NCBI RefSeq assembly: GCF_021134715.1
Contig: NC_060020.1
Location: forward strand, 2,914,001 to 2,978,000
Reading direction: 5' to 3'
Source: Daphnia pulex
Taxonomy: Eukaryota > Arthropoda > Branchiopoda > Diplostraca > Daphniidae
Length of the DNA: 64,000 nucleotides
A program made the position numbers and the translations under genes. The notes under the pieces are model-generated. The model did no database searches. It saw only the letters and a program-made list of their open reading frames with translations, and had not been told where the DNA came from. Of the stretch, positions 1-22,764 are shown one piece after another. Each line of letters opens with the position of its first letter. The stretch's first letter is position 1.

Positions 1-1155
1 TCCATGGATTTTTCGGAGTAACTGGTAGTGGGATATTGTTGGCAGCAGAAAATTCAAAAAGAGCCTGCCGGCCGGCAAATCGTGAGAAAAATTCGGGGAG
101 GCGCCAAGGTGCGATAATCTGGATGACCCACAAATTGTCAAATAGTAAATCCCGTTGTCATTTTTTCAAATAAGGAAAGTAAGTTGATCATGTGAGCATG
201 ATGACATGGGGAATGGAAGAAAAAAAAGAGAAAGTTGCAATGCCTGGACTGTAGGGTGGAGTGAATAGCAGGCCAGCTCAAATCGGACTTGATCGTTTCC
301 TTTCCCGGTAGCTCCATGTGAGATGAAATTAGCATTCTCACGAATTGCTGCGCGAACGAGGCCGGAGGCGATGCAAGGACGCGCAAGACTTGTTCCCAAT
401 AGATATCGGTCTTCGTAAATCAATCCGCCTCTAATGGAAGGCCAAACGTAGTCGTCGATAAAATTTTCGCGCAAATCCTCAATTATAATCTGGAAAACGC
501 AAAAGAAAGAGAGTGTGCCAAAAAACGAGGACAAGTTCAGCAACGAAAAAGGTATTATGTATGTGCGCAAAAAGTATCAAAGCTAATCGCCAGCTAGTGT
601 CAATCATTTTCAAATGTCAACTTTTCTTCCGCGGATAAAACGGAAAAAAAAAGAACATTCATTTTCGTCCCGGTGGATCGCTCAAGCAAATTCTGCATCG
701 CGTTAACAAACAGGTTTTGAATCGGTTCCAATACCCTTATCTTATTGGTCAAGTATGACCTGAATTTCTAACACGCATCACTAGAATTCTAAAGAATCCA
801 AAAGGAAAATGGAAATGGGTATGCAGAGTATGCTTGACACACCTTTTTGGCTCCTAAATACATCGCTTTCGCTTCTGCGGTGCCAAAGTCTTCGTTTTGT
901 CCTATATTAGCCTATATTAAATATTTGCAAAATGTTATCATTAACAAAAATATCATGTCAACAAAAATGTTTTTATTTTTTTACGTGCCGGATTTTAGCT
1001 TTAAACAGAAATTATCAAAGTAGAATGTAAGTTTAATTCTACATAATTACCAAATAGCAAATGACATCATATCCTTCCTGAATTAGCCAAACTAAAATGC
1101 AGGAAGTGTCTAGTCCTCCACTGTAAGCCAAGATCACACGCTCATTTTTAGACAT
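1..1155 (-). CDS. Ass: Argininosuccinate synthase, 5' part (runs off left edge)
   Basis: Catalyses ATP-dependent condensation of citrulline and aspartate to argininosuccinate in the cytosol (urea/arginine-citrulline-NO cycle). Four coding exons in transcript order: 1155-1051, 911-843, 489-244 and 118 to beyond the window edge; all junctions keep frame. About 179 residues are visible, against roughly 410 for the family. The N-terminus carries the PP-loop ATP-binding motif AYSGGLDTS (residues 9-17). Later exons carry [27 protein letters not shown] and [16 protein letters not shown], and the last has [10 protein letters not shown], all hallmarks of this enzyme. The start is the first ATG and gives the family's usual N-terminus. 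The third exon ends CAG before GC rather than GT, so that intron looks like a GC-AG intron. It is transcribed divergently from the Cep164-like gene. The family call is very secure; the 3' half lies outside the window. Confidence 0.95.
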
Positions 1156-2050
1156 TTCTGGAAAATGAATGCTGCTGAAGGATTGAATGTTATTGACAAA
1201 CTAGAAATTTCTGAGAATTGGCGAGCTCTATTACTGTGGTTCGTTTTCACTGAAAAATGTTACTTGCTCTGTGGAATATTTACGTCTAGTAATCAATCTA
1301 CGCATGTCTCGGCTATGATAGTCGTAACTATGTTCTATTGTTTTGAAACTCAATCGAAAGACTTTGGCTCTCTGCTTTTCTTTTTTTAAATTTTACACCG
1401 CACATTATTATTTCTGCCCTGCTTACCTCTAGATTCACAATAGATACCTTTGTTTTTTATTTTTTTATCCCCACATAAGTAGTGTATTGTACAATAAACC
1501 TTTTTCTATGCATTGTTTGATCTTTCATTTGTTACTTTTCTGTTTTACGGCGTACAACTTTTTAAAAAATTTGAACATTATGGGCAACAACGTAGTTTGA
1601 CATACTGCTTGTAGATGGAGTTCCATGCACATTTTTGACGTCTGTGTCTGCTGTAGCTGTCCTGTCACAGCGCCTGAAAACATGTGTGAGCTCTCGTAGC
1701 TACTGTGACTAGAGACACTGTTTATGAATCTTTTGAGTAGTTGATGAGGGTGTTTTTACAGTTCTTTACAAAAAATCAGGAAACATTTTTGCCTTGTAAC
1801 TCAAAAAGTTTGAAAGTCTTAGTTACACACAAGTGGGGGTCAAATTTGTTGTATCATATATTATTGGATCAACATTAGGACCCATTCACATATTTCTATC
1901 ATTTTTCAATACGAGGTAAATTTTTTGAAATGTATACTAATGCATGTTTTGTGTAGTTCAACTTTGCTAAATCTGTCTCTTTGTTTTTGTTTCGTTAATT
2001 TCTATCATTTGCTCACAACTGTTTGTGTTTCACTAACATTACAGAGAAAC
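1156..2050. promoter_or_regulatory. Divergent intergenic region between Ass and Cep164-like gene
   Basis: About 0.9 kb of AT-rich DNA separates the two divergent start codons, so it should hold both promoters. A plausible 3' splice site ends at 2044 (branch-like CTAAC, then CATTACAG), suggesting a spliced 5' leader for the Cep164-like gene. No clear TATA box, X-box or repeat was seen. The 74-codon open frame at 1165-1389 shows no recognisable similarity. Confidence 0.4.
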
Positions 2051-2086
2051 ATGAAGATCTGCAAGAACACAAATAAAAGAATATGA
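2051..2086 (+). promoter_or_regulatory. Upstream ORF overlapping the Cep164-like start codon
   Basis: An 11-residue reading frame starts at the ATG at 2051, and its TGA (2084-2086) overlaps the main ATG (2083-2085) as ATGA. If transcripts begin at or before the apparent acceptor at 2044, ribosomes meet this uORF first, so the main frame would need leaky scanning or termination-reinitiation. The arrangement is seen directly; the regulatory effect is inference. Confidence 0.35.
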
Positions 2087-5000
2087 ATGATAAACTGAAA
2101 CCCTCTAAGAGAGTCATCGTGTATGAAGAATTTTTTGATGACTGCATTGACGTTTCAGAAAATGGTAAAGTTATGCATCAATCTCACCATTATTTTAAAA
2201 TACTATTATGTTATTAGCAAGATTAATGGCAAGTTAGTTGCATGAAAATGTCATTGATTTGGTTGAGTTGAATGAATTTCCGTTTAAAAAATTTAATTTG
2301 CATAAAGATTCTTGGTTTAGTATGCAATTCGTACCATTTATCGATGTGTTGGAATAAGTAATAGCACCGAATCACGAAATTTTGTTATCTCGGTGCTGGT
2401 ACTATTACTTTAGTTTAACCACCGTCTGAAATGTCACAGAGTCTATTACTAAGACCTGCAAATCTCGTTATCTTATCCCATTCCAGGAAAACTATTCCGT
2501 TCATTATTTTAATTACAAGTAGCTGTGTTACCGATTTGTAGTACGTGCGACGCTCTCAAGGGCGTCTGTAATGTATGAACCGAAAGAAAATGAAAAAAAT
2601 TGCATTAAAGATTTCGCTACCCATATCCTTCCGACGCGAAGCGCTGATTAAAGTGTTACTGTTACATTCGTAAATAATATAATTTGTATTAATATTTAAC
2701 TTTGTAATCAAGAAATTGTTATATTAGGTATGTTTCTGTAGTTTGTGGTAATTCAGTTATACTTTGAATGTTTTTTTTTTTGGGGGGGGGGGGATCTGGT
2801 GTTAGGTCTGTCGAAAAGAAGGGTCCCCATAAGTCTGTCAAACACGAGTTCGGACTCCATCCCGGTTATTTCTGTTCAGTATTGTCTCTTTTTATTAGTA
2901 TTCGACAGTCGCGTGACCACATAGCTTTTTTTTTTTACATTTTATGATGAAATTGATCTATCCCAGTCAACCGCCCTGTACTCATCTGTGATAGTACGCG
3001 AACGTGCCTTATTCCATCCACTCGCACCTTCCCCTCGCGCGAAGCTTCCGTTCACGCGACCTCCGCATGACCAATGCGTTTATGGCCACTGCTTTTTGTG
3101 AATGTGTCAACCTTATCGTTGTGCTGACTGCTCGTTCCTATCCCCCTTCTAAAAAATAAAAAAAAATGCGAACTATTTTTATTAGATGAGTATGAAAAAT
3201 ATTCCTAGAGTAATCCTAAGTCTTCTGGCGATTATGCAGCTGCGAATTCGTTTCCGGGTATTATGTGTATATAACTTTGCCATCAGTAAAGAACTGTGGG
3301 CTGATGTGATGCTGGTCACGCCATGTAGTCTGTCTGCTAAATCCAACCGTCTGTTGGCAGTTGCAGAGTGTTGCTCAATCCGAAAACTCGCATGCTACTG
3401 ACTCATTTAACCTGCGTTGTACTGTTGCTAGAATTTTCCCAGACTTTGAAGGCCAGGGTTGGCCTTAGCTAGCACAATCGAAAGCTTTTCCCAGGGTTCA
3501 CGGTGATGACGGATGAGCAGGGTACCGGCTCATTAATGAGGAGTGGGGTAGAAGCAGAAGGGTAGAGCGCGGATGGAGCCGGCAGTAACGGCCAAAGTAG
3601 GAAGGGGAGATGAGCGTGCTGCACTGCTGCTGATGGTGTTTAACCTCCGTTGTTGATAAGCACCGGATGTGAAGTCACGTGGTCTGCTGTGCGATTCGCG
3701 TGCATCACCTCGTTTTAGGTTACCCTTATTATCCCCAATGAAAAAAAATATATTTTTGTATGGACACTGCTAAGCTTTTATGTACACTAGGGAAAAAAAA
3801 ACTATTGCCAACGAACAAACAAACAATAAGGTGTTTTGTGTGTGTATTTTGGCGCGTTTATTGATTCATTCCGTTCGTGTTTGCAGATATTAAAGAATAC
3901 AGTCAACGTTTAGGAATTGACCTTTCAGTTAATCCGACACTAGCGACCTCGGTAAGAGATTGGATCCTACAACCTCTGCCCCGCTATTGGTTTCCATGGT
4001 AATTCAATTATTTATTATTTAAAAATGTAATCAAATTGTAGTTTCATGTTCGGTGTTTTTGTTTTGGTAGTCTTGATACTCAAACGGGTCACTGGTTTTA
4101 TTCAAATACCCTGAACGGCCAATCAACTTGGCATCATCCTTTGGAAGAAATCCACCGAAATTTGGCAAAAGAGTATTTTTCCTATTCAACGATTTTAGGG
4201 GCTGGTAATGTAGTATTTATGTTGCAAAGACTGAGTTGGAATTTAAATTTATTCTAGCATATTCTTGAATGTAGAAAGGGAAAATCCTGAAGGAGAATCA
4301 GCGGAACAATCCATGGAAAGTGGCTTCAGCACAAAGGGATTTGGGAGCCTCTCTTCTTCCATTTCGGGAGGCATTTCACCAGTCCGAAATCCCCTTCCTA
4401 GAGCATTAGTAAAACTTCACTTCAAAACATCAAAACAAAATTTTGCATTAATTCTCTTCCTTTTTTTTTTATGTAGGCACCATTAAAGCGAATTCCACCA
4501 ACGGCGAATCCTTTAGGAACGCTATCAAATCCCCTCCCTACTTTTCGTTCGTCCAACTTGCACAATGAACATGTCAGAGAAGTGTCCTTTTCAACATTCA
4601 AATCCAGCGATCCAATATCTTCGCTTTTGCCTGGTGATATTCTGTTTGAAAATCGAGACCGCCCAACTACAATTGTAGCGCCTTTCAACCATTCCGTCAT
4701 ACCACTTTCCAGTAGTGTAATTGATTCCAAAGAAGATGATAGTCACCGTCTATCTACATCACAAGTGAAACAACCTCCACGTTACTCTTCAGCTGGAAAG
4801 AGAGCCATCAGTCCGTTAACGATTGATCAAAGTACGGGGAAAGAAGTCACTGCAAGTTCCATCTCCAAGTCTGAACAAGAGCCTTTGGTTCAGCAATCAA
4901 AGCCTAGAGTAAGTTTTACTGAGCGACTAGCAGCGAAAAAAGCATCACAGAGACTCAAAAGTAATGAGTCATCCGAATCCTGTCTCTCGAATCCAATCGA

Positions 5001-7490
5001 ATCAGATCAAACCAGTGCCATCAATTCAGAAAAGAAACATGTTCACTTTGATTTAGAACCGAATCAATTTCGACAGTACACCCCGGAATGTTCCGAAGAA
5101 ACTAAAGGGGTCGACAAATCAGAATCTTCCAGTTCAGAAGATATTCTGGACTTGGTTGGCGATCCCGAATTCTTGAAACCGCTCACTGATGTCAACTGCT
5201 ATCCCACGACGTACGAAGAAAAAAGATGGGAAGTGTCTTTCACGTCGTTTGGACTGAATTCTGCGAGTGGATCGCCTGTCAAAGTTTCAACTGGGTTCGT
5301 TGATAATGAGGACACTAATGAAATGGTGACGTGTTTTAATTCTGAATACTGCCCAAGTCCCTTGCCTGTCTTTGAAAAGAGAGAAGACGTTGGCATTGAA
5401 GCAAATGAAACTGCCATACCAATTAATCATTTTCAAGACCAAGGCGAAGATGAAGCTAAAATGAATTCCCCAGTATCGGAATCGATTGTCGAGTCGAACG
5501 CTGTGCCTGAAGCACTGTCAGTAATTGAAACGGATGTGCCAACGTTTTGTGAAAATACTTCAGTCCAAGCCTTCATCTTGCCCATCCAAGATGAAATAAA
5601 GGAAAGTGACTTGACAGTCGTTAACCCATCTGAATTAGATTTGCCAGAAGTTCAAAAATCAGTTCCTTCCACTGAAGATAATGCAAAAGCAGTTCAAGAA
5701 ATAAGTGTACAATCACAAATCATTTCAAAGTTAACAGTTGAACCTCAAGCAGTTGAGGACGCCCCGTTTACAAATTTGGCAACGAAAAGCCGACCTCCGA
5801 AATTAACTCGCAGCTCGACTCGTTCCGAATCGCTAGAAACATTTATTTTGCCAGAAGAATTCAACCCAAAAACCGTCCCCAAAGTCCCAGCATGTCTGAT
5901 TCCATTTGAATTCGTCACGCCCGAATTAAAGTCGGTCGAACCGCAAAATCATCTCGTCCAGTCAGATGGTGAGCTCAATTTGAACACAACACAAGAACCT
6001 AGTCAATTCCATTTACTACTACCTCCAGCGCCTTTCTCCCAGTTAAGTCCCCAAACTGCCATGTGTACTGAAGAAACCGTAACGAATTCCATCCATAAAA
6101 AAGATGATGTAATATTGGATGCGCCAAATGCAAGCGAAAAGAAGAATCCACCCCTAGAAGATTGGCTAACGATGAAGAGAGAAATGGAATCAGCATTAGA
6201 AAACGAGAAGAAAAAACTAGAAAACTGGTTCAGCACTGAAATTGCTCAAATAAAAAAGCAATTCGAAAACGAGTTGGCCAGTGAGCGTCAGAGAACGGAA
6301 AATTTGAGCAGACTAGTCGAAAATGCCAAGTCGGAGAAAGAAGAGCTGGCCAAGCGTGAAATTGTTCGTTTAGAAGAGACTTTATCCCACTTGGTAGAGG
6401 AGAAAACCCGCCAAGTTCAAACACGACTCAATAGTGAGATACTGCAGAGCAACAGTTCGTTTCTACAGCGCTTGGTCGATCGCCAAGACGCCAATGTGCA
6501 AACGGAAGAGCCGCCAATTCCGGTCAATAGCCTTCCGACGGAACCAATGGCGCCTCTGTTAAAGTGTGGTGAAATTGGAACTAGCGAATCGAATCCCTCT
6601 AAAAATGAAACGTATTCTCGTTGGGAAAGCCGAGACTCTCCGCCGCCTCGGCGAGACTCGCGGATCCAATGCCAGTGCGATAGCCTCCAGAAGCAGGTGG
6701 CACGCGTTGAGCGGGAAATGCAGCTGCTCAAGCAGAAGAACTTGTCGTTCCAAAAGAATCCACCAACAAGGAAAAAGAGCACACCCGTCAAGGCTCAGCG
6801 AGAGCCTTGGTGGTTGGACACCGACGAGTCGGCGACATCGACCACGTCTTCTGTTTCCGATTGGCGTCACTCCAGAGGTAGAAGCCGGTCGATGACAAAC
6901 CTGCACGCAACAGGAGATGTTTCAAGTGGGAGAAAGTCGGCACCTTTTCAACGAGCTCGCGATTTGCTTTCGAGAAGCCAAACACCTAGGAGAGCGGTAA
7001 ACATTGTTCTCAAATGAAAAATATTGCGTTTACTCAACTTATTTTTTTTTCTTTTCTTTTCCTACGCTAGTGGATGGAAGATGTGTCGACCGACCATTCC
7101 ATGGGTGACATACCCACTTCAGGAATAAGTAGTGCAATTTCAACTGGTGAGTGGGACACGGTACTAAGTTCCATTCAAAAAATAAGCGGCGATCTGCAGG
7201 AAGTGTGGTCTCATATTGGTCCACGTCCAAGACCGCTATCGTACCTATCGTACCAAAGTAAGATGGTGGTGTTATTTGATTCGCCAGCTGTAACAGAAAC
7301 CTAATTAACAACGCATATTGAATATTTAGGTCCGCTGTGGATGCCCTCCCAGTCGTCCTCCCAGTCCTTCATCACTAATGATCGCGTGCCTCTGCACTGG
7401 TCCTTTAGTGGGTCGACAGCCGAGCGTACGCAAGCGCTGAAACTCTGGTTGCAACAAAACAAAACCCAGCATTCCAAACCCCTTCTTTGA
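2083..7490 (+). CDS. Cep164: Cep164-like centriole distal-appendage protein (WW domain)
   Basis: Seven coding exons: 2083-2164, 3887-3998, 4071-4204, 4275-4408, 4477-6996, 7071-7257 and 7330-7490. All phases match, giving about 1109 residues (vertebrate CEP164 is near 1460). Exons 1-3 encode the conserved N-terminus: YEEFFDD, then a helical IKEYSQRLGID segment, then a WW domain at about residues 56-88 with tryptophans at 62 and 85 (motifs GHWFYSN and STWHHP). In vertebrates this region recruits TTBK2 at mother-centriole distal appendages to start ciliogenesis. The 2.5-kb exon 5 codes for a mostly disordered Ser/Glu/Pro-rich middle, a charged coiled coil (around 6170-6450), then a basic Arg/Ser-rich segment. 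The C-terminal exons are not recognisable. The 4275 acceptor is preferred over an AG 14 bases upstream because the latter meets a stop at once. The family call rests on the N-terminal 110 residues plus overall architecture. Confidence 0.82.
2165..3886 (+). other. Intron 1 of the Cep164-like gene
   Basis: This 1.7-kb intron splits the Asp codon after VSEN, with donor GGTAAAG and acceptor TTTGCAG. It contains a T11 run followed directly by G12 (2771-2793) and no supported coding exon. The short open frame at 3186-3401 looks like chance. Confidence 0.7.
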
Positions 7491-10400
7491 CAGCCAAAAA
7501 CAGTATTAACCGTCCAAGCTTTTTTCATTATTATTATTTTTTAAAACTATTAATAATGACCTTTTCGTTTGTTTTTTACCAATCAAAGTCAAAATGTATA
7601 ATCAGCTTTTTATAATGGGAAAAAAAATGGTCTATTAGGGATCTATTAATCATTTTCTAAATGATTCCGTAATTTGAGGTGTTAGATCCGGCGATCGAAT
7701 TACCAAAAAAGAAACGAGGATAAAAGACGGTGTCTTTGTCTGGAATTTCTGTAGAATTTTCGAAAGGAAAGTGCAGTAATTTAATAAATGGCGGATAACA
7801 TGGGTTGTAGAAAAAGTTCAAATTTCAATGATCTTCCGATAAAGGTGGGAAACAACTTTGACCTTTGTATATGTTCGCTTCGATTCAGCTTATAAGCAAA
7901 CATAACACTGTGTGAACTTTGAAATCCGATACGCCTAGCTGGTTTATATTGAAGTTCTCCCCCCCACCCTACTCTTATTCATTCCCCCCTCGACGAATAG
8001 ACATTTCCTCTTGGGAGTTGGGCTGGGTGGGGTGATGGAAAGAACGGAAAAATGTCGTTACTCACATACCCGTGCGACCCCGTCTAACCAATACGGACCT
8101 CCCCTGTGGTCTTACATGCGTCTTTTACTCTAGGTGACTGGTTGAATATCCAATGAAGTTGAAAGTTATCGCCAAGTGAAATCAGAACAATAGACAGTTT
8201 GGACGCATCAACAACCTATGTTGTTACTAAGAATAGGAGATGGTACTGGGAGATAAAACGGAACTAGTGTCCTCAAAAAAAAAGCTAGCTTTCTTTTCAG
8301 CCTTTCGTAAAAGGACGGTTTTTTTCTTGAACATCAATAACGTATTTATTGTATTCTGGCCATGCAGAGCTCAGCTGGATCACTTGGGTGCTTCTTTCCT
8401 ATTGATTGGCGCTTTTAAAACAACTTTCGTTTAGAAAGGAAAATGGTTCGAGCTTGGCAACTATCTTTATCTTGGCTAGCTCCGTGCAACGGTTTGATGC
8501 GCTCTGTTCAAGCTGTCATCGCAGACGAGATATGGCAAATATTAAGCGCGGCTGGAACAAAAAGAAAATATTGTTTAGTCTTTGATAGGCTGTGACGCTC
8601 AAAACCAACGTCAATAAGTCGAATCCATTCACCAGATTATACGGCTCAATAAAACTGCGCCAGGAAATCTGTTGGGAAAGTCTTGTTTTCTCGATTCCAC
8701 GCCAGCTTTTCCTGTTTGTATTGTGCAAATCTGATTGCACGTCCTCGACATAGTGATCGGGCGCAGTATGGGGCTGTCAATGACGTATAGCCCACGCGTA
8801 CGTATCCCCCCGGATCGAATTGCATTCTAGTTTCACATACATCATTTATATATAGGATGCTCTCTCATCAAGTCCATCATCACACAATGGTGCTTCACAT
8901 TCTTTTTTGTTAGACTTTGACGTAGTATTTATGAACCAACCTCACGCTAAGTTGTGTTTGTGCGCCAACTCTTTGCCGAAAAAGAAAAAAATCCAAATAA
9001 ACAAGCCGATAGACGAGAGAGAGAAAAAAAGCAAAAGGGGATGTGACGCATGAGGTTTGGGTGTATAAGACTCATACTGCTGTGGTGGATAGCGTCGGCA
9101 TGATCTATAGCCACCAGTCTATGAACATGTACTGTCCCCAAGCTATCCAACTATATACTGTACCTCACGTAGTGATCACGCGTGATCTTCTGCCCAGTCT
9201 CTGGGGTCTGAGTTAAGGCCCACTCTCAACTAGGAAGTGGGCGTTGTCGGCGGAATTCATATGTAGCCCGAAAAATACGGGGTGCAGTGAATTTCCAGCC
9301 GTACCCAAGACGTACTACCCGAATGGCGCCCAGTGCACAATCCCAGCTAGCATTTTGATTATGCATTATAACGTTTACTATTCTTCTCTTTTTCAGCAGC
9401 GGACTTGGTCGCTTTGTAATAACAGACGAGCCTGTTTGTTTTTCACCAAAACGTTTGGTCCTTCAGAAGGAATTATTGATTAATGTTGTTGAAATGTCGG
9501 TTTGCGGCAGTTCAGCTTTATTTTTAGTCATTGGATGGCTTTCTTCAAAATATGAATAATTGTGAATTCATCGAATCGTTCGCACAGAGCACGAGATTAA
9601 TATGAAAAGGCCAAGGGTGGTATAGCGTAGCGCAGCATACGTAAATAATCTCGACGGCTATTAAGAGAAGATATATCGATTATCATCTTTCATGATGGAA
9701 GCTGATGCGAACCTTGAAATCAAACTCCGTCCAAGGCTCCAAGTCGTCTAGCATTTATTCAGAGGTCACTCATGCTTGTTTTCAGCTTATTAAATGCTTT
9801 AGTGAAGGACGTTTTTATTGATTGCATTAAAGTAAACGCGAGAAGCCTAAAATATATTTTACAAGGTAAAAAAATATATCATATCTTTTTTTATCGCTAA
9901 AATAAATTTAACGAACAAAACACGCTTCACATGTTACTGCAGCGTGAATTTCCAGTATCTACACACAGAGAGAAGCCTTTTATGTGCTTCAAAATCCCCA
10001 CTTTTTAATCCTTTGGGATAGCGAAACGGATTCATGAATTTATCGAGTTCTCACTATAATCCATTCATCGACACTGGCCAGCCGATTTGAAGAAACCTGC
10101 CAGTTGCGCAGTGTACCCAACATATGCTCATCGGTTTTCAATCGCTTGGACAAAAATAGTTTACGCTTGAAAACGCACAGCATAGTCCGCTTTGACGTCG
10201 GATACGAGGGAATTGCACTTTTGTAACAAAAACATTATTTAAAAAAGGAAAGAAGCATTGATTTTCGAGAAACGATTTCCAAAAGATGTTACCTTGGAGC
10301 TCCTATATACCAACTTAAAGAGAAAGTTACGTATATGAGAAGGTTTGAATACGAGTCTCACATATTTAGGCCCTAGCATCCCTTTTTCGATGAGTTCTTT

Positions 10401-11994
10401 TTATTTACGATCAGTGCATTGAGATGATGTTTTTGTTTAACCATCTCTGGTTACCAGATACCTAAAAAAAAAAGTTCATAGATGGGTATGTATCTACGAC
10501 GCTGATGTTTAAATGAAAAAGAAAAGAAAAGAAAAGAAGGATCCTGCCGGGTTTGGATGCCGCTGTCTGGGGGGTAGGAAATACGAAAGACTCTGACGAA
10601 GAATCGATAGTTGAGACTTGAAAGCCGAAGACCAACCATTGTGTCGCTTTTTTATTTTATTTTTTCTCAGTGGAGGTCGGATACTTTCCCAGCGTATCGG
10701 TGGGGATATTTTAAAAACTTGCAGGCGATGCTTGCACCCCTAAGAACCAAGCTAAACTAGTCGTGGATTTTTGTTTTCAACTAACGATCTGTGATATTAT
10801 TAGATCGTTTTTGAACGTATTTGTTGCATTCAACTCAAAAAATTTGATTGTCGATTCATTGGTATGCTAGCAATCGCGGAAAAACAACTATCGATTACAT
10901 AAAGGTAAAGGTAAAATTTGAGGCTTTTTTTCCCCTATATTTTGTATGGCCGTCGACGTTGCTCATTCCCAACAGACACCAAAATATGTCCTGGTCTGGC
11001 TGGAAGAATAGGCACTTGTAGTGAAACGCTAGGTGTCTCTGCCTGTCGTACATCAGTTTGTGCACCAGTTGGACGCTGTGAGATGCGTGGCGCTCAATAA
11101 AGTAAAATATCGTCGTTCCCATCCTCCAAGCAGCCATCTTGACTTGACATGGGCAGGGGCGGACGACATCTTTCCCTACCTGGTCAAACGTTCACGCTCA
11201 TATTTCACTGATTCTAACTCGCTAATCTGGCTGTAGATTGTTTCAACAAACCGTCCCTTGTCAAGACTGTGAACTGTTAGGTCTGCGTGAATCGTTATGC
11301 TGTTTAGTGCAAAGAGATGGGAATCTGTCTCGCGTGAACGTTCGTGAGTGACCGACAAAAATCAACCGTCGTTTCTGCCAGCTCGGCCTAGCCCTCTCCC
11401 TGCTCGTCAGGTTAATTTTCAAATTTCTTACAAGCTATAACCAAATTTTCATCCCCAGCCCAAAGTTTAATGACGCCGGAAGTTGATGTCCTACCAGTGA
11501 CAGATCTGCAGCTTGTATTGTTGATAGCATTGGGAAGCATCTATTGTTGTGTTGAGAAGCCATCAACATTCTTACAGTTGAATATCAGCTAACTAAATGT
11601 TTATCCCTCAAATCTGTGTTCAAACTGAACAAAAACAGTAATTGGCAGAGATATCTTGGTTGTTGTTGCTTGAATAATTCATGATGCTTGAATCCCGATG
11701 TCTCATCACCAGTTTGCTTGAACAGCTGGGCCTTCTTTAAACAGCTTATCAGACTAGTGTTAAAAGAAAATGTTTGAAGATGTTGATCTTGACATAATAG
11801 AGGTTGAATATTTTACTGGTAGTCCTTATTTGAAGATGCTTGCATGAGTTGCATTATTCAGCATAATGTGTCAAACTGGAATCGGTGAACGAGTTTGATG
11901 CTATTGCTTGCTTATGCTATTGCTTTAACTTGTGTTGTGTAAAATTGATTTGTAATATGATGCTCATACTCAATATTTCTTTTTTTATTTACAG
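7491..11994. other. Intergenic region and par-1 5' flank, no gene recognised
   Basis: About 4.5 kb of non-coding DNA between Cep164-like and par-1. A candidate poly(A) signal AATAAA for the former is at 7783-7788. Only short, low-quality open frames occur on both strands and none resembles a known protein. One or more non-coding first exons of par-1 probably lie here, since a clear splice acceptor ends at 11994, but the matching donor could not be fixed. Confidence 0.6.
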
Positions 11995-11999
11995 GGAAT

Positions 12000-12029
12000 A
12001 TGTACCTTGTGACTGGATCTGCTCATTAG
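12000..12029 (+). promoter_or_regulatory. uORF in the 5' leader exon of par-1
   Basis: The leader exon begins at 11995 after a polypyrimidine tract and ACAG. It contains a 9-codon frame (ATG at 12000, TAG at 12027-12029) ending 65 bases before the par-1 start. It may dampen translation of this leader isoform; that is inference. Confidence 0.4.
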
Positions 12030-12094
12030 TGTAAATTAGTAACTGACATTTGGAAGCTGAAAACCATTTTTGCTTTGCTTGGTTCCGGTACAAC

Positions 12095-22722
<10,628 letters not shown>

Positions 22723-22764
22723 CTACCAGACGTCTCTGATAATTCCGACTCAGAGCACGATTGA
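22723..22764 (+). other. Candidate stop-readthrough extension of par-1
   Basis: The annotated stop is TGA followed by CTA, the sequence context most strongly linked to eukaryotic readthrough. The frame stays open for 13 codons (LPDVSDNSDSEHD), then meets a second TGA at 22762-22764. The extension is short and acidic. It is listed separately from the main CDS because readthrough is inference. Confidence 0.3.

Noticed and set aside
4200..4274. Alternative acceptor TTCTAG at 4260 in the Cep164-like gene
   Set aside because: Using it gives an immediate in-frame TGA; the AG at 4274 preserves the frame into exon 4.
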